64,000 bases of DNA, from the NCBI RefSeq assembly GCF_017901135.1, contig NZ_CP072801.1, positions 3,748,501 through 3,812,500 on the forward strand. Direction: 5' to 3'. The notes under the pieces were generated by a model. That model saw only the letters and a list, made by a program, of their open reading frames with translations. It was not told the DNA's origin and did no database searches. This document shows positions 56,759 through 63,679 of this stretch, one piece after another; the stretch's first letter is position 1; every line of letters starts with the position of its first letter. This DNA is from Thiothrix litoralis (GTDB lineage Bacteria > Pseudomonadota > Gammaproteobacteria > Thiotrichales > Thiotrichaceae). Position numbers and translations under genes: made by a program.

Positions 56759-57070
56759 TCAGCCTATACTGTTGCGATTACCAACAATCACCGAACCGCC
56801 CGTGGTCGAGATATTGCCCGTGGTAATGGCGCTAATATCGCCCGTACCACCCATCGCCAATTGCGTGAGACTGTCGCGTAATGCTTGATTGGTTTCCAGC
56901 ATTGCCTGTAACGCAATCTCGAATTCAATTTGCTGGTTGTTGGCAGTATAGCCAGAGAGCCGCGCAAAACCTGCGCCCGTCAGTGTTTTGATGCCATCGT
57001 AAGCCGCATTGCCGACCACACCACCCGCAATGGCACTCCACGCAAAATTGGTTAATTCCATTATGTCCAT
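56759..57070 (-). CDS. Small glycine-rich protein with C-terminal amyloid-like motif (candidate Bell-type effector)
   Basis: 103 residues, ATG 57070 with AGAGG upstream. N-terminal segment FAWSAIAGGVVGNAAYDGIKTL (9-30, quoted in part) is small-residue-rich and amphipathic, as in HeLo/Bell-type membrane-active domains; residues 45-73 are helical (QIEFEIALQAMLETNQALRD). Residues 85-102 carry the motif G-N-I-S-T-T-G-G-S-V-I-V-G-N-R-N-S-I at the extreme C-terminus, mirrored at the N-terminus of the next gene product. Function is inferred from this pattern only; the gene pair is co-transcribed (3-base gap). Confidence 0.75.
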   Translation of the reverse strand: MDIMELTNFAWSAIAGGVVGNAAYDGIKTLTGAGFARLSGYTANNQQIEFEIALQAMLETNQALRDSLTQLAMGGTGDISAITTGNISTTGGSVIVGNRNSIG

Positions 57071-57164
57071 CGTAAGCCTCTTCGTAAAATTTGTATTGCC
57101 AAAGATTGTAGCAATATTCGCAGGGGCTTATAGTTTTTTCAATGGAGTGCGATGGGCAAGGCTG

Positions 57165-57638
57165 TCATTCTCCAGCAATCAACAACGCCTTGTCGATCAG
57201 CTTGGGGCTGAGATGAGCATCGGTTTGCTGAATGATGTGCAGATAAGGCTTAATGGTGGAAATTAGTTGATTTTCTTTGGCTAACAACAAGATACCGACA
57301 CTGCCGATAATGTGAATATCGTTGCGTAAAGCGGCTTTCCGTGCCCGTAAGTCATCAATAAGCAGGCGATCGGCATGTTGCTTTTTATACAAAGCCATTG
57401 CTTGCAGTTCACCATTACCCAATCCCTCGGTGGTAATAACGAAATCATGCAAATCAATCGCCAGCACTTTATCTTGCAAGTAGAGCCGTAGTTTGTCCGC
57501 TTGCGGTTTACCTTGAACAGTCGCTTCCTGAAACACCGCTTGAGGCACGCGAACATCTGCAAACAAAGTATCCAGCCAGCTCAATCCATCGCACGCAGCT
57601 ATGGCAACCAGTGGAGAGGTATCGGCAATAACCAGCAT
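57165..57638 (-). CDS. DUF3368 PIN-like toxin
   Basis: 157 residues. VIADTSPLVAIAACDGLSWL (first Asp), VPQAVFQEA, GNGELQAMALYKKQHADRLLIDDLRARKAA (in part: Glu and Asp-Asp of the PIN site) and IIGSVGILLLAKENQLI are the DUF3368 pattern. Overlaps the UPF0175 antitoxin by one base. An internally deleted copy lies at 43098-43376. Confidence 0.92.
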   Translation of the reverse strand: MLVIADTSPLVAIAACDGLSWLDTLFADVRVPQAVFQEATVQGKPQADKLRLYLQDKVLAIDLHDFVITTEGLGNGELQAMALYKKQHADRLLIDDLRARKAALRNDIHIIGSVGILLLAKENQLISTIKPYLHIIQQTDAHLSPKLIDKALLIAGE

Positions 57639-57892
57639 CAGCAGGCTAACCGAAAATCAGCCAGCTCGGCTTCCAAGTCTTCGGGCGTGTAGTTGATGGT
57701 CGGAATGTCGTGTTTTTTGCACTCTGCCATGAAGGTGTAGCGGTCAACGCCTGCCAGTTCGGTTGCAGCACCTACGGACAGTTTTCCGGCTTGGAACAGG
57801 GCAAGGGCTGCGTATAGCTTGAGGGTGCTGGCAATTTCTGGTTTGGTCTTATCCAGCCCAAAGTATTCGGGGATGTCCATTGTGATTTGCAT
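57638..57892 (-). CDS. UPF0175 antitoxin
   Basis: 84 residues. MDIPEYFGLDKTKPEIASTLKLYAALALFQAGKLSVGAATELAGVDRYTFMAEC (read in parts) is the UPF0175 helix-turn-helix pattern: ALFQAGKLSVGAATELAGV is the HTH, KKHDIPTINYTPEDLEAEL the toxin-binding tail. Forms a TA pair with the DUF3368 gene. Confidence 0.92.
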   Translation of the reverse strand: MQITMDIPEYFGLDKTKPEIASTLKLYAALALFQAGKLSVGAATELAGVDRYTFMAECKKHDIPTINYTPEDLEAELADFRLAC

Positions 57893-57927
57893 GTCATTAT
57901 TCCTCGTAGAAAGATGCTGCCTCCATT

Positions 57928-58078
57928 CTATATAGGCAACGCCGTCTTATCCACCACTCGACACAGCACAAAGCTGGAATGCACCCCGCTCACCCCCAGA
58001 ATTCGCGTAATGCGGTTGAGCAGCAATTCCTGAAACGCATCCATATCCTTGACCACCACCTTGAGCTGGTAGTCGGTG
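57928..58078 (-). pseudogene. 3' remnant of the Lrp-family gene
   Basis: Encodes DYQLKVVVKDMDAFQELLLN and RITRILGVSGVHSSFVLCRV, matching the last 48 residues of the regulator at 43377-43844 with a few changes. It stops at a microhomology junction (GGCCAGTCGGG) where leuA sequence begins in the opposite orientation. Confidence 0.92.
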
Positions 58079-58080
58079 GC

Positions 58081-58614
58081 CAGTCGGGCAAAGGCGGGAT
58101 TGCGTATTTGCTGGAAAGTGCTTACGGCATCGTCATGCCGCGCCGCTTGCAGGTCGAGTTTTCCCGCGTGGTGAAAGACCACACCGACCAGCAAGGTTGC
58201 GAGGTGAACGCCAACGACATCTGGAATATTTTCGCCGCAACGTATCTGGAAACTGCCACGCCCGTGCGTTACTGCGAACACCATTTGTTTGAGCACGGTA
58301 AGGCGCAAGGCATCCGCTTGGTGATCGAGCAAAACGGCATTCAGCACGAGCTGACTGGCGAAGGTAATGGTTCGATTGATGCGGCAGTCCATGCCTTACA
58401 GGGAGTAGGTATCCGCGTGCAAGTGCGCAGTTACGAGGAACGTTCCATCGGTGCTAGCGACGAGGCGGGCAATGCCCAAGCCTGTGCTTTCATCGAGTTG
58501 CGGCCAGTGAATGGCAGCGCCGAACACTATGGCGTGGGGATCGACGGCAATATTATTACCGCCTCCATCAAAGCCTTGGTGAGCGGGGTTAACCGTAACG
58601 CTTCAGCACTTTAG
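58081..58614 (+). pseudogene. 3' remnant of leuA (allosteric domain part)
   Basis: Matches leuA codons 378-556 (52470-53008) almost base for base; only about three amino-acid changes are seen (S to R, L to I, P to S). The catalytic barrel is missing. The frame is open back through the antisense Lrp fragment to 57979, giving a 211-codon chimeric ORF that could encode a free LeuA regulatory domain, though no RBS was recognised. Confidence 0.93.
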
Positions 58615-59044
58615 TCGCATACGACAAGTAAAACTCGCCTTGCGCGTCGGTTTCATGGTCGAGGCTGATGGGGAGTTTTTCCCCTAAGCCTTCCGCCGAA
58701 TTCAGCCGGTTCTGGAAGGCTGATTTATTCCGCGCCAACAAGATAAATTCGCGGTGAGCAGGTTCGGTGAACACCATCACCAGTAACGCGGCATGGTCGG
58801 CTTGCATCACCGCGCACAAGGCGTTTTCAAAGTCTTTCATGCGGGTAAGCTCGGCCGCGCTGGGCAAGCCTTCTGCGTCGAGTTCGGCGAACTCCCACAA
58901 GACGCTGAAGCGTTCCGGGTAATTACGGAAGGGGAAATTCGCGCCCACATCCAGCAGCCGTAACAGGTGTAAACCGTCATCAGCGGCAGCTTGTTGGACA
59001 ACTGTCCACTCGGGTTCGGTGGGGGTGCTGTGATTTTCTGACAT
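58589..59044 (-). CDS. Unknown protein overlapping the leuA 3' end
   Basis: 151 residues from ATG 59044 (ATG 59050 adds two residues). No signal peptide or membrane segment. Alternating strands and helices: DDGLHLLRLLDVGANFPFRN, RFSVLWEFAELDAEGLPS, LCAVMQADHAALLVMVFTEP, REFILLARNKSAFQNRLN and ending [11 protein letters not shown]. The pattern resembles DUF695-like small domains but I cannot name the family. Its last 26 bases overlap the convergent leuA remnant. Only its 3' stub survives next to the intact leuA. Confidence 0.65.
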   Translation of the reverse strand: MSENHSTPTEPEWTVVQQAAADDGLHLLRLLDVGANFPFRNYPERFSVLWEFAELDAEGLPSAAELTRMKDFENALCAVMQADHAALLVMVFTEPAHREFILLARNKSAFQNRLNSAEGLGEKLPISLDHETDAQGEFYLSYATKVLKRYG

Positions 59045-59121
59045 GATCATTTATCCGGGCTGGCTGCAAACACGTGATCTTAGGTTAAAACGGAGCCTGT
59101 GCAAGTATTACAGCTATTACA

Positions 59122-59718
59122 TCAAAGTCTTTGTGCCATCAATGCCGCCACACTGCGCTCGTTTTCGCTGCTGCTGGCTTCGAGGGCTTGCATAACATTG
59201 TGCTGATCTGCCGCGCTGCGATTCTGGCTCAGTTTGTATTTGGCTTGTAGGGATTCGATGGTGATTTCAAAACCAACGATGGCTTCCAACATTTTGTCGG
59301 GGTAAGCGGGAATCCATGCGTTGGGGGTATCGCCTTCGTAGTAATGGCTAAGGTGTTCCACCTGCGCTTTTAACCATGCGGTATCGTGAATGACGCGAAC
59401 CGTGCCGTAAACATGTACGGCGGTGTAATTCCAGGTGGGTACGCCTGTTCCTTCGTACCATGTCGGTGAAACGTAGGCATGTGCGCCTTGGAACATCGCT
59501 AACACCTGCGGATTTGCGGCCAAGTGCTGCCATTGTGGGTTAGCTTTGGCAAGATGCCCGGAAAGCGTCAGCGTTTCGCCCTGTTCCAGCAAAAACGGGA
59601 TGTGGCTGGCACAGGGAACGCCTGCGTCAACCGTGACCAGCGTGCCGAAGGCGTGGGCAGCGATGAAGTGCAAGATTTCGGCTTGGTCGTGTTCGGCAAA
59701 GTATTTGGGAATGTGCAT
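59122..59718 (-). CDS. PaiB-type FMN-binding protein
   Basis: 198 residues. MHIPKYFAEHDQAEILHFIA, GTLVTVDAGVPCASHIPFLLE, LSGHLAKANPQWQHL, FQGAHAYVSPTWY and VPTWNYTAVHVYGTVRVI are the split-barrel FMN-binding motifs of PaiB, a negative regulator-like protein in Bacillus; biochemical role in proteobacteria is uncertain. Its start lies 10 bases from the right end of the IS605-type remnant, which may have replaced its promoter. Confidence 0.9.
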   Translation of the reverse strand: MHIPKYFAEHDQAEILHFIAAHAFGTLVTVDAGVPCASHIPFLLEQGETLTLSGHLAKANPQWQHLAANPQVLAMFQGAHAYVSPTWYEGTGVPTWNYTAVHVYGTVRVIHDTAWLKAQVEHLSHYYEGDTPNAWIPAYPDKMLEAIVGFEITIESLQAKYKLSQNRSAADQHNVMQALEASSSENERSVAALMAQRL

Positions 59719-59727
59719 ATTGACTAC

Positions 59728-59751
59728 TCCCCACGGCTAAAGCCGGGGGAT
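59728..59751. other. IS200/IS605-type right-end hairpin (possible omega-RNA scaffold remnant)
   Basis: CCCCACGGCTAAAGCCGGGGG forms an imperfect hairpin (ACGGCT/AGCCG with C/G flanks) right after the tnpB stop, the usual place of the right-end subterminal hairpin and of the guide-RNA scaffold made from tnpB 3' ends. The bases beyond it (towards 59727 and lower) would be the guide position. Confidence 0.6.
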
Positions 59752-59758
59752 TCCTAAT

Positions 59759-60160
59759 TCACCGAGAACAGGACGACGACACCGAAATGCCATCGCCACT
59801 AACATTCTCTCCAAAGGCTAACACCGCCAGCCCGGCGGCTAAAATGTTACGTGCTGCATTCACGTCACGGTCGTGGGTTGTGCCGCATTCGGGGCACTCC
59901 CACGATCGCACGTCCAGCGGCATGTTTTCTTTCACGAACCCACAGCAGGAACAGCGTTTAGTGGACGGGAAGAATCTCCCTATCTCAACGTATGTCCTCC
60001 CGTACCAGCCAGCTTTGTACGCAAGCTGGCGAGTGAACTCACCCCAACTTGCATCCGCAATGTGCTTGGCTAACGTTGGGTTCTTAATCATGTTCTTCAC
60101 GGCGAGGTTTTCAGCACAAACCACTTGGTTCTCGTTAATCAGTTTGCGGGACAACTTGTG
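59759..60160 (-). pseudogene. tnpB: C-terminal fragment of a TnpB (IS200/IS605 family)
   Basis: Remaining residues from HKLSRKLINENQVVCAENL on show RuvC-II (VVCAENLAVKNM), the zinc finger CSCCG...CPECG and RuvC-III DRDVNAARNI. The RuvC-I half is gone: the IS481-family element starts at 60161. The frame that continues to 60322 reads IS sequence. Not functional as a nuclease. Confidence 0.9.
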
Positions 60161-61130
60161 TGTCAAGTCCCGATAGATCATATACTTTCTTTTTGAATAA
60201 ATCTGGCTTCTTTTTCTGCCATTCCTTGAGTGCTTGAATAGGGGTTTTGTATCCCAGTGCTTTCTGGGGAATGCAGTGGTTGTAGAGCCGTTCATAATGT
60301 TTGATCGCGTCAGCCAATTCATTGGATGAGGCGAAACGGGTGGTTTGCAACAAGTCGCTGATACGTCCGTTGAAGCGTTCTACCATGCCGTTGGTTTGGG
60401 GGTGGCGTGGCTTGGTGAGGCGGTGTTCAGCCTTGATGCGCTCACAGGCTTTGTCGAATTTATGCTTGCCTGTGGGGTCACGTTCCCCTTTACGGGTAAA
60501 GCGGTCGGTGAATTCCTTCCCATTGTCGGTCAGCACGTATTGCACCTTGATGGGGAAGCGCTGCTCTACTTTACCCAAAAAATCCGCTGTACTGGCAGCC
60601 GCTTTGTCGGGGTAAATGGCAAGGCACACCATACGACTGGCACGGTCGATGGCGACATACAGGTATTGGTGTTCCTTTTCGTCGGGCATCTTCGGCAAGT
60701 ATTTGATGTCAATATGGATATAGCCGGGTTCGTAGTCCTTGAACACCTTTTTCGGTGGCGGCTCCTCGCCATACAGTTCCCGCTTCATTACCGCCAGGTT
60801 GGCGATCCCATGACGACGCAGGCAGCGGTCTATACCCGAACGGCTGGCGGCGGCATTGATATATTCTTTGGTGATGTGGGTCAGGTCATCCAGCGACAGC
60901 AGCAGGGTCTTACGTAGCTCCACCACCAACCATTCCTGTACCTCAGTCAGCGTGGTGTGCAGCGTATCGGGACGGTGCGATTTGTCGGTCATCTCCTCAC
61001 GGTTCTGCCATTTGCGGATCGTCAGGCGGCTGACATTGTATTGTTTCGCCAGTTCTGCTTGTGTGAGCGGCGATGCCTTGATTTCACTCCGTAATTTCGG
61101 GGTTGTCCGTGCTTCGGGATGCAGTTTCAT
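60135..61130 (-). CDS. IS481-family DDE transposase
   Basis: 331 residues. N-terminal helix-turn-helix (SPLTQAELAKQYNVSRLTIRKW), rve integrase core with D in IHIDIKYLP, D in VQYVLTDNGKEF and E in GMVERFNGRI, the last with the HPQTNGMVERFN motif. The C-terminus runs a few codons past the IS end into the tnpB flank (TQVVPQTD). Frame intact. Confidence 0.93.
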   Translation of the reverse strand: MKLHPEARTTPKLRSEIKASPLTQAELAKQYNVSRLTIRKWQNREEMTDKSHRPDTLHTTLTEVQEWLVVELRKTLLLSLDDLTHITKEYINAAASRSGIDRCLRRHGIANLAVMKRELYGEEPPPKKVFKDYEPGYIHIDIKYLPKMPDEKEHQYLYVAIDRASRMVCLAIYPDKAAASTADFLGKVEQRFPIKVQYVLTDNGKEFTDRFTRKGERDPTGKHKFDKACERIKAEHRLTKPRHPQTNGMVERFNGRISDLLQTTRFASSNELADAIKHYERLYNHCIPQKALGYKTPIQALKEWQKKKPDLFKKKVYDLSGLDTQVVPQTD

Positions 61131-61237
61131 GTACGCTTTGCCTTGTAGCCATGGGTGGATAAGATGCCTTCAAGGATAGCCCGTGCTTTGAATAATGGGT
61201 AGCTCCTTGAGGGAATATGATCCCATGGGACATGACA
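60161..61237. mobile_element. IS481-family insertion sequence
   Basis: Inverted ends: TGTCAAGTCCC...GATCATAT at 60161 and, reverse-complemented from 61237, TGTCATGTCCC...GATCATAT. About 1.08 kb. Left flank TTGTG and right flank AATCA do not repeat, and tnpB sequence does not resume on the right, so the flanks were rearranged after insertion. Confidence 0.82.
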
Positions 61238-61310
61238 AATCAGCAAACGGGATGTTCAGTTCGCCGGGAAGTATTACCTAGTGTCCCCGAATCCCCAATC
61301 GCCTAATGGA

Positions 61311-61562
61311 TCACAAAAACGGATTATCCACCGCATCCCCCGCTGCAAGGGTAATGTGATCCGGCAACGTCCCGCTGGCTTGCTCCGCCTGCAATACTGC
61401 CACCATGCCGTCCAGCATGGCTTGCAGTTTCAGCGCCAATTCCAGCCCGGCAGCATCGTGGGTAATATCGAGGCTGCCATACAGCGATACCCGATCCAGC
61501 CGGTTTTCAATATTCAGCTCGTTTAATATGCGGGTTTCCGCTTCGTTCTTGAAAAAGTCCAT
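61311..61562 (-). CDS. Small conserved-looking protein of unknown function
   Basis: 83 residues, soluble, acidic. FFKNEAETRILNELNIENRL, a beta-like VSLYGSLDITHD and a helix LELALKLQAMLDGMVAVLQAEQ. Not recognised. It is 10 bases upstream of the start side of nothing else; the nuclease gene ahead on the same strand ends 10 bases before its frame region, so the two may be one transcript. Conserved-looking composition supports a real gene. Confidence 0.6.
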   Translation of the reverse strand: MDFFKNEAETRILNELNIENRLDRVSLYGSLDITHDAAGLELALKLQAMLDGMVAVLQAEQASGTLPDHITLAAGDAVDNPFL

Positions 61563-61572
61563 CAGGGTTAAC

Positions 61573-62403
61573 TCAGGGTTGCGGCAAGGCCATCAGGCTA
61601 TTTTTGCTGAATTGACTAATGCTGGGGAAAGGGTCTATCCCTGCCGTTTGCGTCAATTCAGCGATACTCAGCATCTTATAGTTTTTGGTAGCATCATTGG
61701 CGACCCAATACGCCCCACTTTCGCCCGTATTCGCGTCGTAAACCGCTTTGAAATAGCTGGTGGGAACCAATACCCGGTCATTGATGCGCTGGAGTGATGC
61801 ACCCGCGAAAATAGCACCGGAAACCACATACAATTCACCGCGTTGCATCGCCAGATCGCGGGTTTTTGACTCAATGCTCGACCACAAACCACGGTTGTTG
61901 GTGGGGTTTTGCGGTGTCATGTTTGCGAGGGAAAAGCTTTCGCTCATGGCTTCGACCGAAGGCATATCGGCTGCTGGGGCAAGGTGTCCACGGTCATAGC
62001 CAGAGCCTGCGTAATCCGCCAGTTCGGCACGCTCGTCTTCGGGCAAGGACTTTTCAGCGTGGAAATTGTCTTTGCGGTCAATATTCATCAATAACCCGGC
62101 GTAGGTCAGGTGTTCACTGGCCCACAATGGCGTGCGCGTCACCCCTGAATGCAATACAGAATAAGCCGAGAAACATAATGGTCGGGTTTTCGCGGCCAGT
62201 TTGGTATTGGTAAGTTCAGGCTGCGTACCGTCAACGTATTGCGCCGCACAAGCGACATCAGAAGAAGCTGCACCCGAACCAATGGCTGTTGTGGCAGGCG
62301 TAGTCGGCGTATTGATGCCACTGGTGCCGGTCGACGCACACGCCGTCAAGGTGGACAGGATAAACAGCGTGGCAAGTGCTTGGGTCACGGGGCTTGGTTT
62401 CAA
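61573..62403 (-). CDS. Secreted DNA/RNA non-specific endonuclease, lipoprotein
   Basis: 276 residues. Signal peptide with lipobox LTAC (Cys at about 22), Thr/Ser-rich linker, then an NUC1-type nuclease domain with the catalytic YDRGHLAPAADM (DRGH) motif and metal-site NMTPQNPTNNRGLWSSIE. The family cuts single- and double-stranded DNA and RNA. Lipid anchoring suggests action at the outer membrane, for nutrient use or defence against foreign DNA. Located just outside the IS-rich island. Confidence 0.92.
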   Translation of the reverse strand: MKPSPVTQALATLFILSTLTACASTGTSGINTPTTPATTAIGSGAASSDVACAAQYVDGTQPELTNTKLAAKTRPLCFSAYSVLHSGVTRTPLWASEHLTYAGLLMNIDRKDNFHAEKSLPEDERAELADYAGSGYDRGHLAPAADMPSVEAMSESFSLANMTPQNPTNNRGLWSSIESKTRDLAMQRGELYVVSGAIFAGASLQRINDRVLVPTSYFKAVYDANTGESGAYWVANDATKNYKMLSIAELTQTAGIDPFPSISQFSKNSLMALPQP

Positions 62404-62473
62404 AGTGAATTCCTTAATGCAAACGGATTAAGCAAGCATTGTAGGGGTCTATCACGGTAACACCAAGTACTGA

Positions 62474-63619
62474 CTACAGCGTTTCAATATGCCCCGCCAC
62501 ATCCGCAAACCACGGCACAAGGCTGGCAACCAGCGGTTCGCGGCTCGCCCAGTCAGCGGCACGCGCACAAAGCTGCTGTGCTTGTGGCAAGGTAACGCCG
62601 ATGTAATCGTAATCGAGGATTTCCTGCCTATCCCACCAGCCTTCTTCGCCCTGCTGCTTATGCAAAATCAGCCCCAAGCGGGCAGTGCAATGCAGCACAC
62701 CCGCCACCGCCGCGTAGCGATGCGCCACTTCGGGCGGTGCGCCGTCGGCAAATAACGGCACAAACTCCGTCAATAAGGCTTGTTCGGTAGTGCTGCAAAA
62801 CGGCACACTTTCATCGCACAATAGCCACACCAGATCGTCCAACCGATTACGCGCCCCGCAATGTTCCCAATCAAACCATGACACCTTGCCTGTTGGATCC
62901 ACCATCGCATTACCGGGGCGGGCATCCCATTTCACCAAGCGTGGCTTGAGGGGAAGCAAAATGTCTTGAAGAGACGCTTTATCCAGCGCTGGTACGGGGA
63001 TGTCAAAGGCATCGCCGATTTTGCGCAATTGGCGGATATGGCGGGCAATCCAGTCTTCTTCGCCGCCGATAACGGGAACGGCTTGATCAATCCCCGCCTG
63101 TGCAGCGGCAAGGTGAATCTGATGCAAACTGGACAAAGCACTGGCTAGCAAGGTGTAGCGGGGGGCAGCCTCTGCTCCAGCCAGCAAAGTAGATAAACGT
63201 TCCCCCGCTAAGGTTTCCTGAAGCATTACAATGCCATTAAAAAACAGCACGTTGGGAACAGGGGCTGCGTATTGATTCAAATGATGCAAAACACGCTCTT
63301 CCAGCCGCGCCCGCCCGGTTTCGCCCCGAAAACTCGCAATGGCGGTTCTGCCGTCTTCCCAACGCACCAAACAGGCGCTACGGTCTGCACCACCCGGAAA
63401 GGTGATGTCACTGACACGCCCACCCAGATTTTCTTCACACAAGCGGGCAAGGTTATCGCAAAAATACGGGCGATCCTGCCATTGTCGGGGCTGCGTTGGT
63501 GGTGTCGTGGTGGCGCTATTTTTGAGAGGGTGTGGCGCAATATTGCCTGACCAGAATTGACAGGGCGTCTCACGGTAACCTGCAAGGTAATCGGGAAAGT
63601 GGGTAGAAAGATCACTCAT
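62474..63619 (-). CDS. Aminoglycoside-phosphotransferase-family kinase-like protein
   Basis: 381 residues from ATG 63619 with AGGAAC upstream; the frame to 63667 crosses a hairpin and is rejected. APH-type kinase: ITFPGGADRSACLVRWEDGRTAIASFRGE (ATP lobe, in part), VLFFNGIVMLQETLAG, KPRLVKWDARPGNAMVDPTG (catalytic loop with D and N; the usual HxD is replaced by KWD) and VSWFDWEHCGARNRLDDLVWL (metal Asp in FDWEH). Substrate unknown; the missing catalytic-loop His may mean an unusual substrate. Confidence 0.82.
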   Translation of the reverse strand: MSDLSTHFPDYLAGYRETPCQFWSGNIAPHPLKNSATTTPPTQPRQWQDRPYFCDNLARLCEENLGGRVSDITFPGGADRSACLVRWEDGRTAIASFRGETGRARLEERVLHHLNQYAAPVPNVLFFNGIVMLQETLAGERLSTLLAGAEAAPRYTLLASALSSLHQIHLAAAQAGIDQAVPVIGGEEDWIARHIRQLRKIGDAFDIPVPALDKASLQDILLPLKPRLVKWDARPGNAMVDPTGKVSWFDWEHCGARNRLDDLVWLLCDESVPFCSTTEQALLTEFVPLFADGAPPEVAHRYAAVAGVLHCTARLGLILHKQQGEEGWWDRQEILDYDYIGVTLPQAQQLCARAADWASREPLVASLVPWFADVAGHIETL

Positions 63620-63635
63620 GATCAAGTTCCTATAA

Positions 63636-63665
63636 AGGAAGAAGGGGGACGTTCCCCCTCCTTCC
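63636..63665 (-). terminator. Hairpin between the repeat protein and the kinase-like gene
   Basis: Minus-strand GGAAGGAGGGGGA, short loop, TCCCCCTTCTTCC forms a stem of about 12 bp, then TTTAT. Probable terminator of the gene at the window end. Confidence 0.6.
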
Positions 63666-63679
63666 ATTAGGCAAGTCTG

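Noticed and set aside
57009-57266. 85-codon ORF with a hydrophobic segment on the plus strand
   Set aside because: Overlaps starts and ends of minus-strand genes, has no RBS, and its second half is antisense to the DUF3368 toxin.
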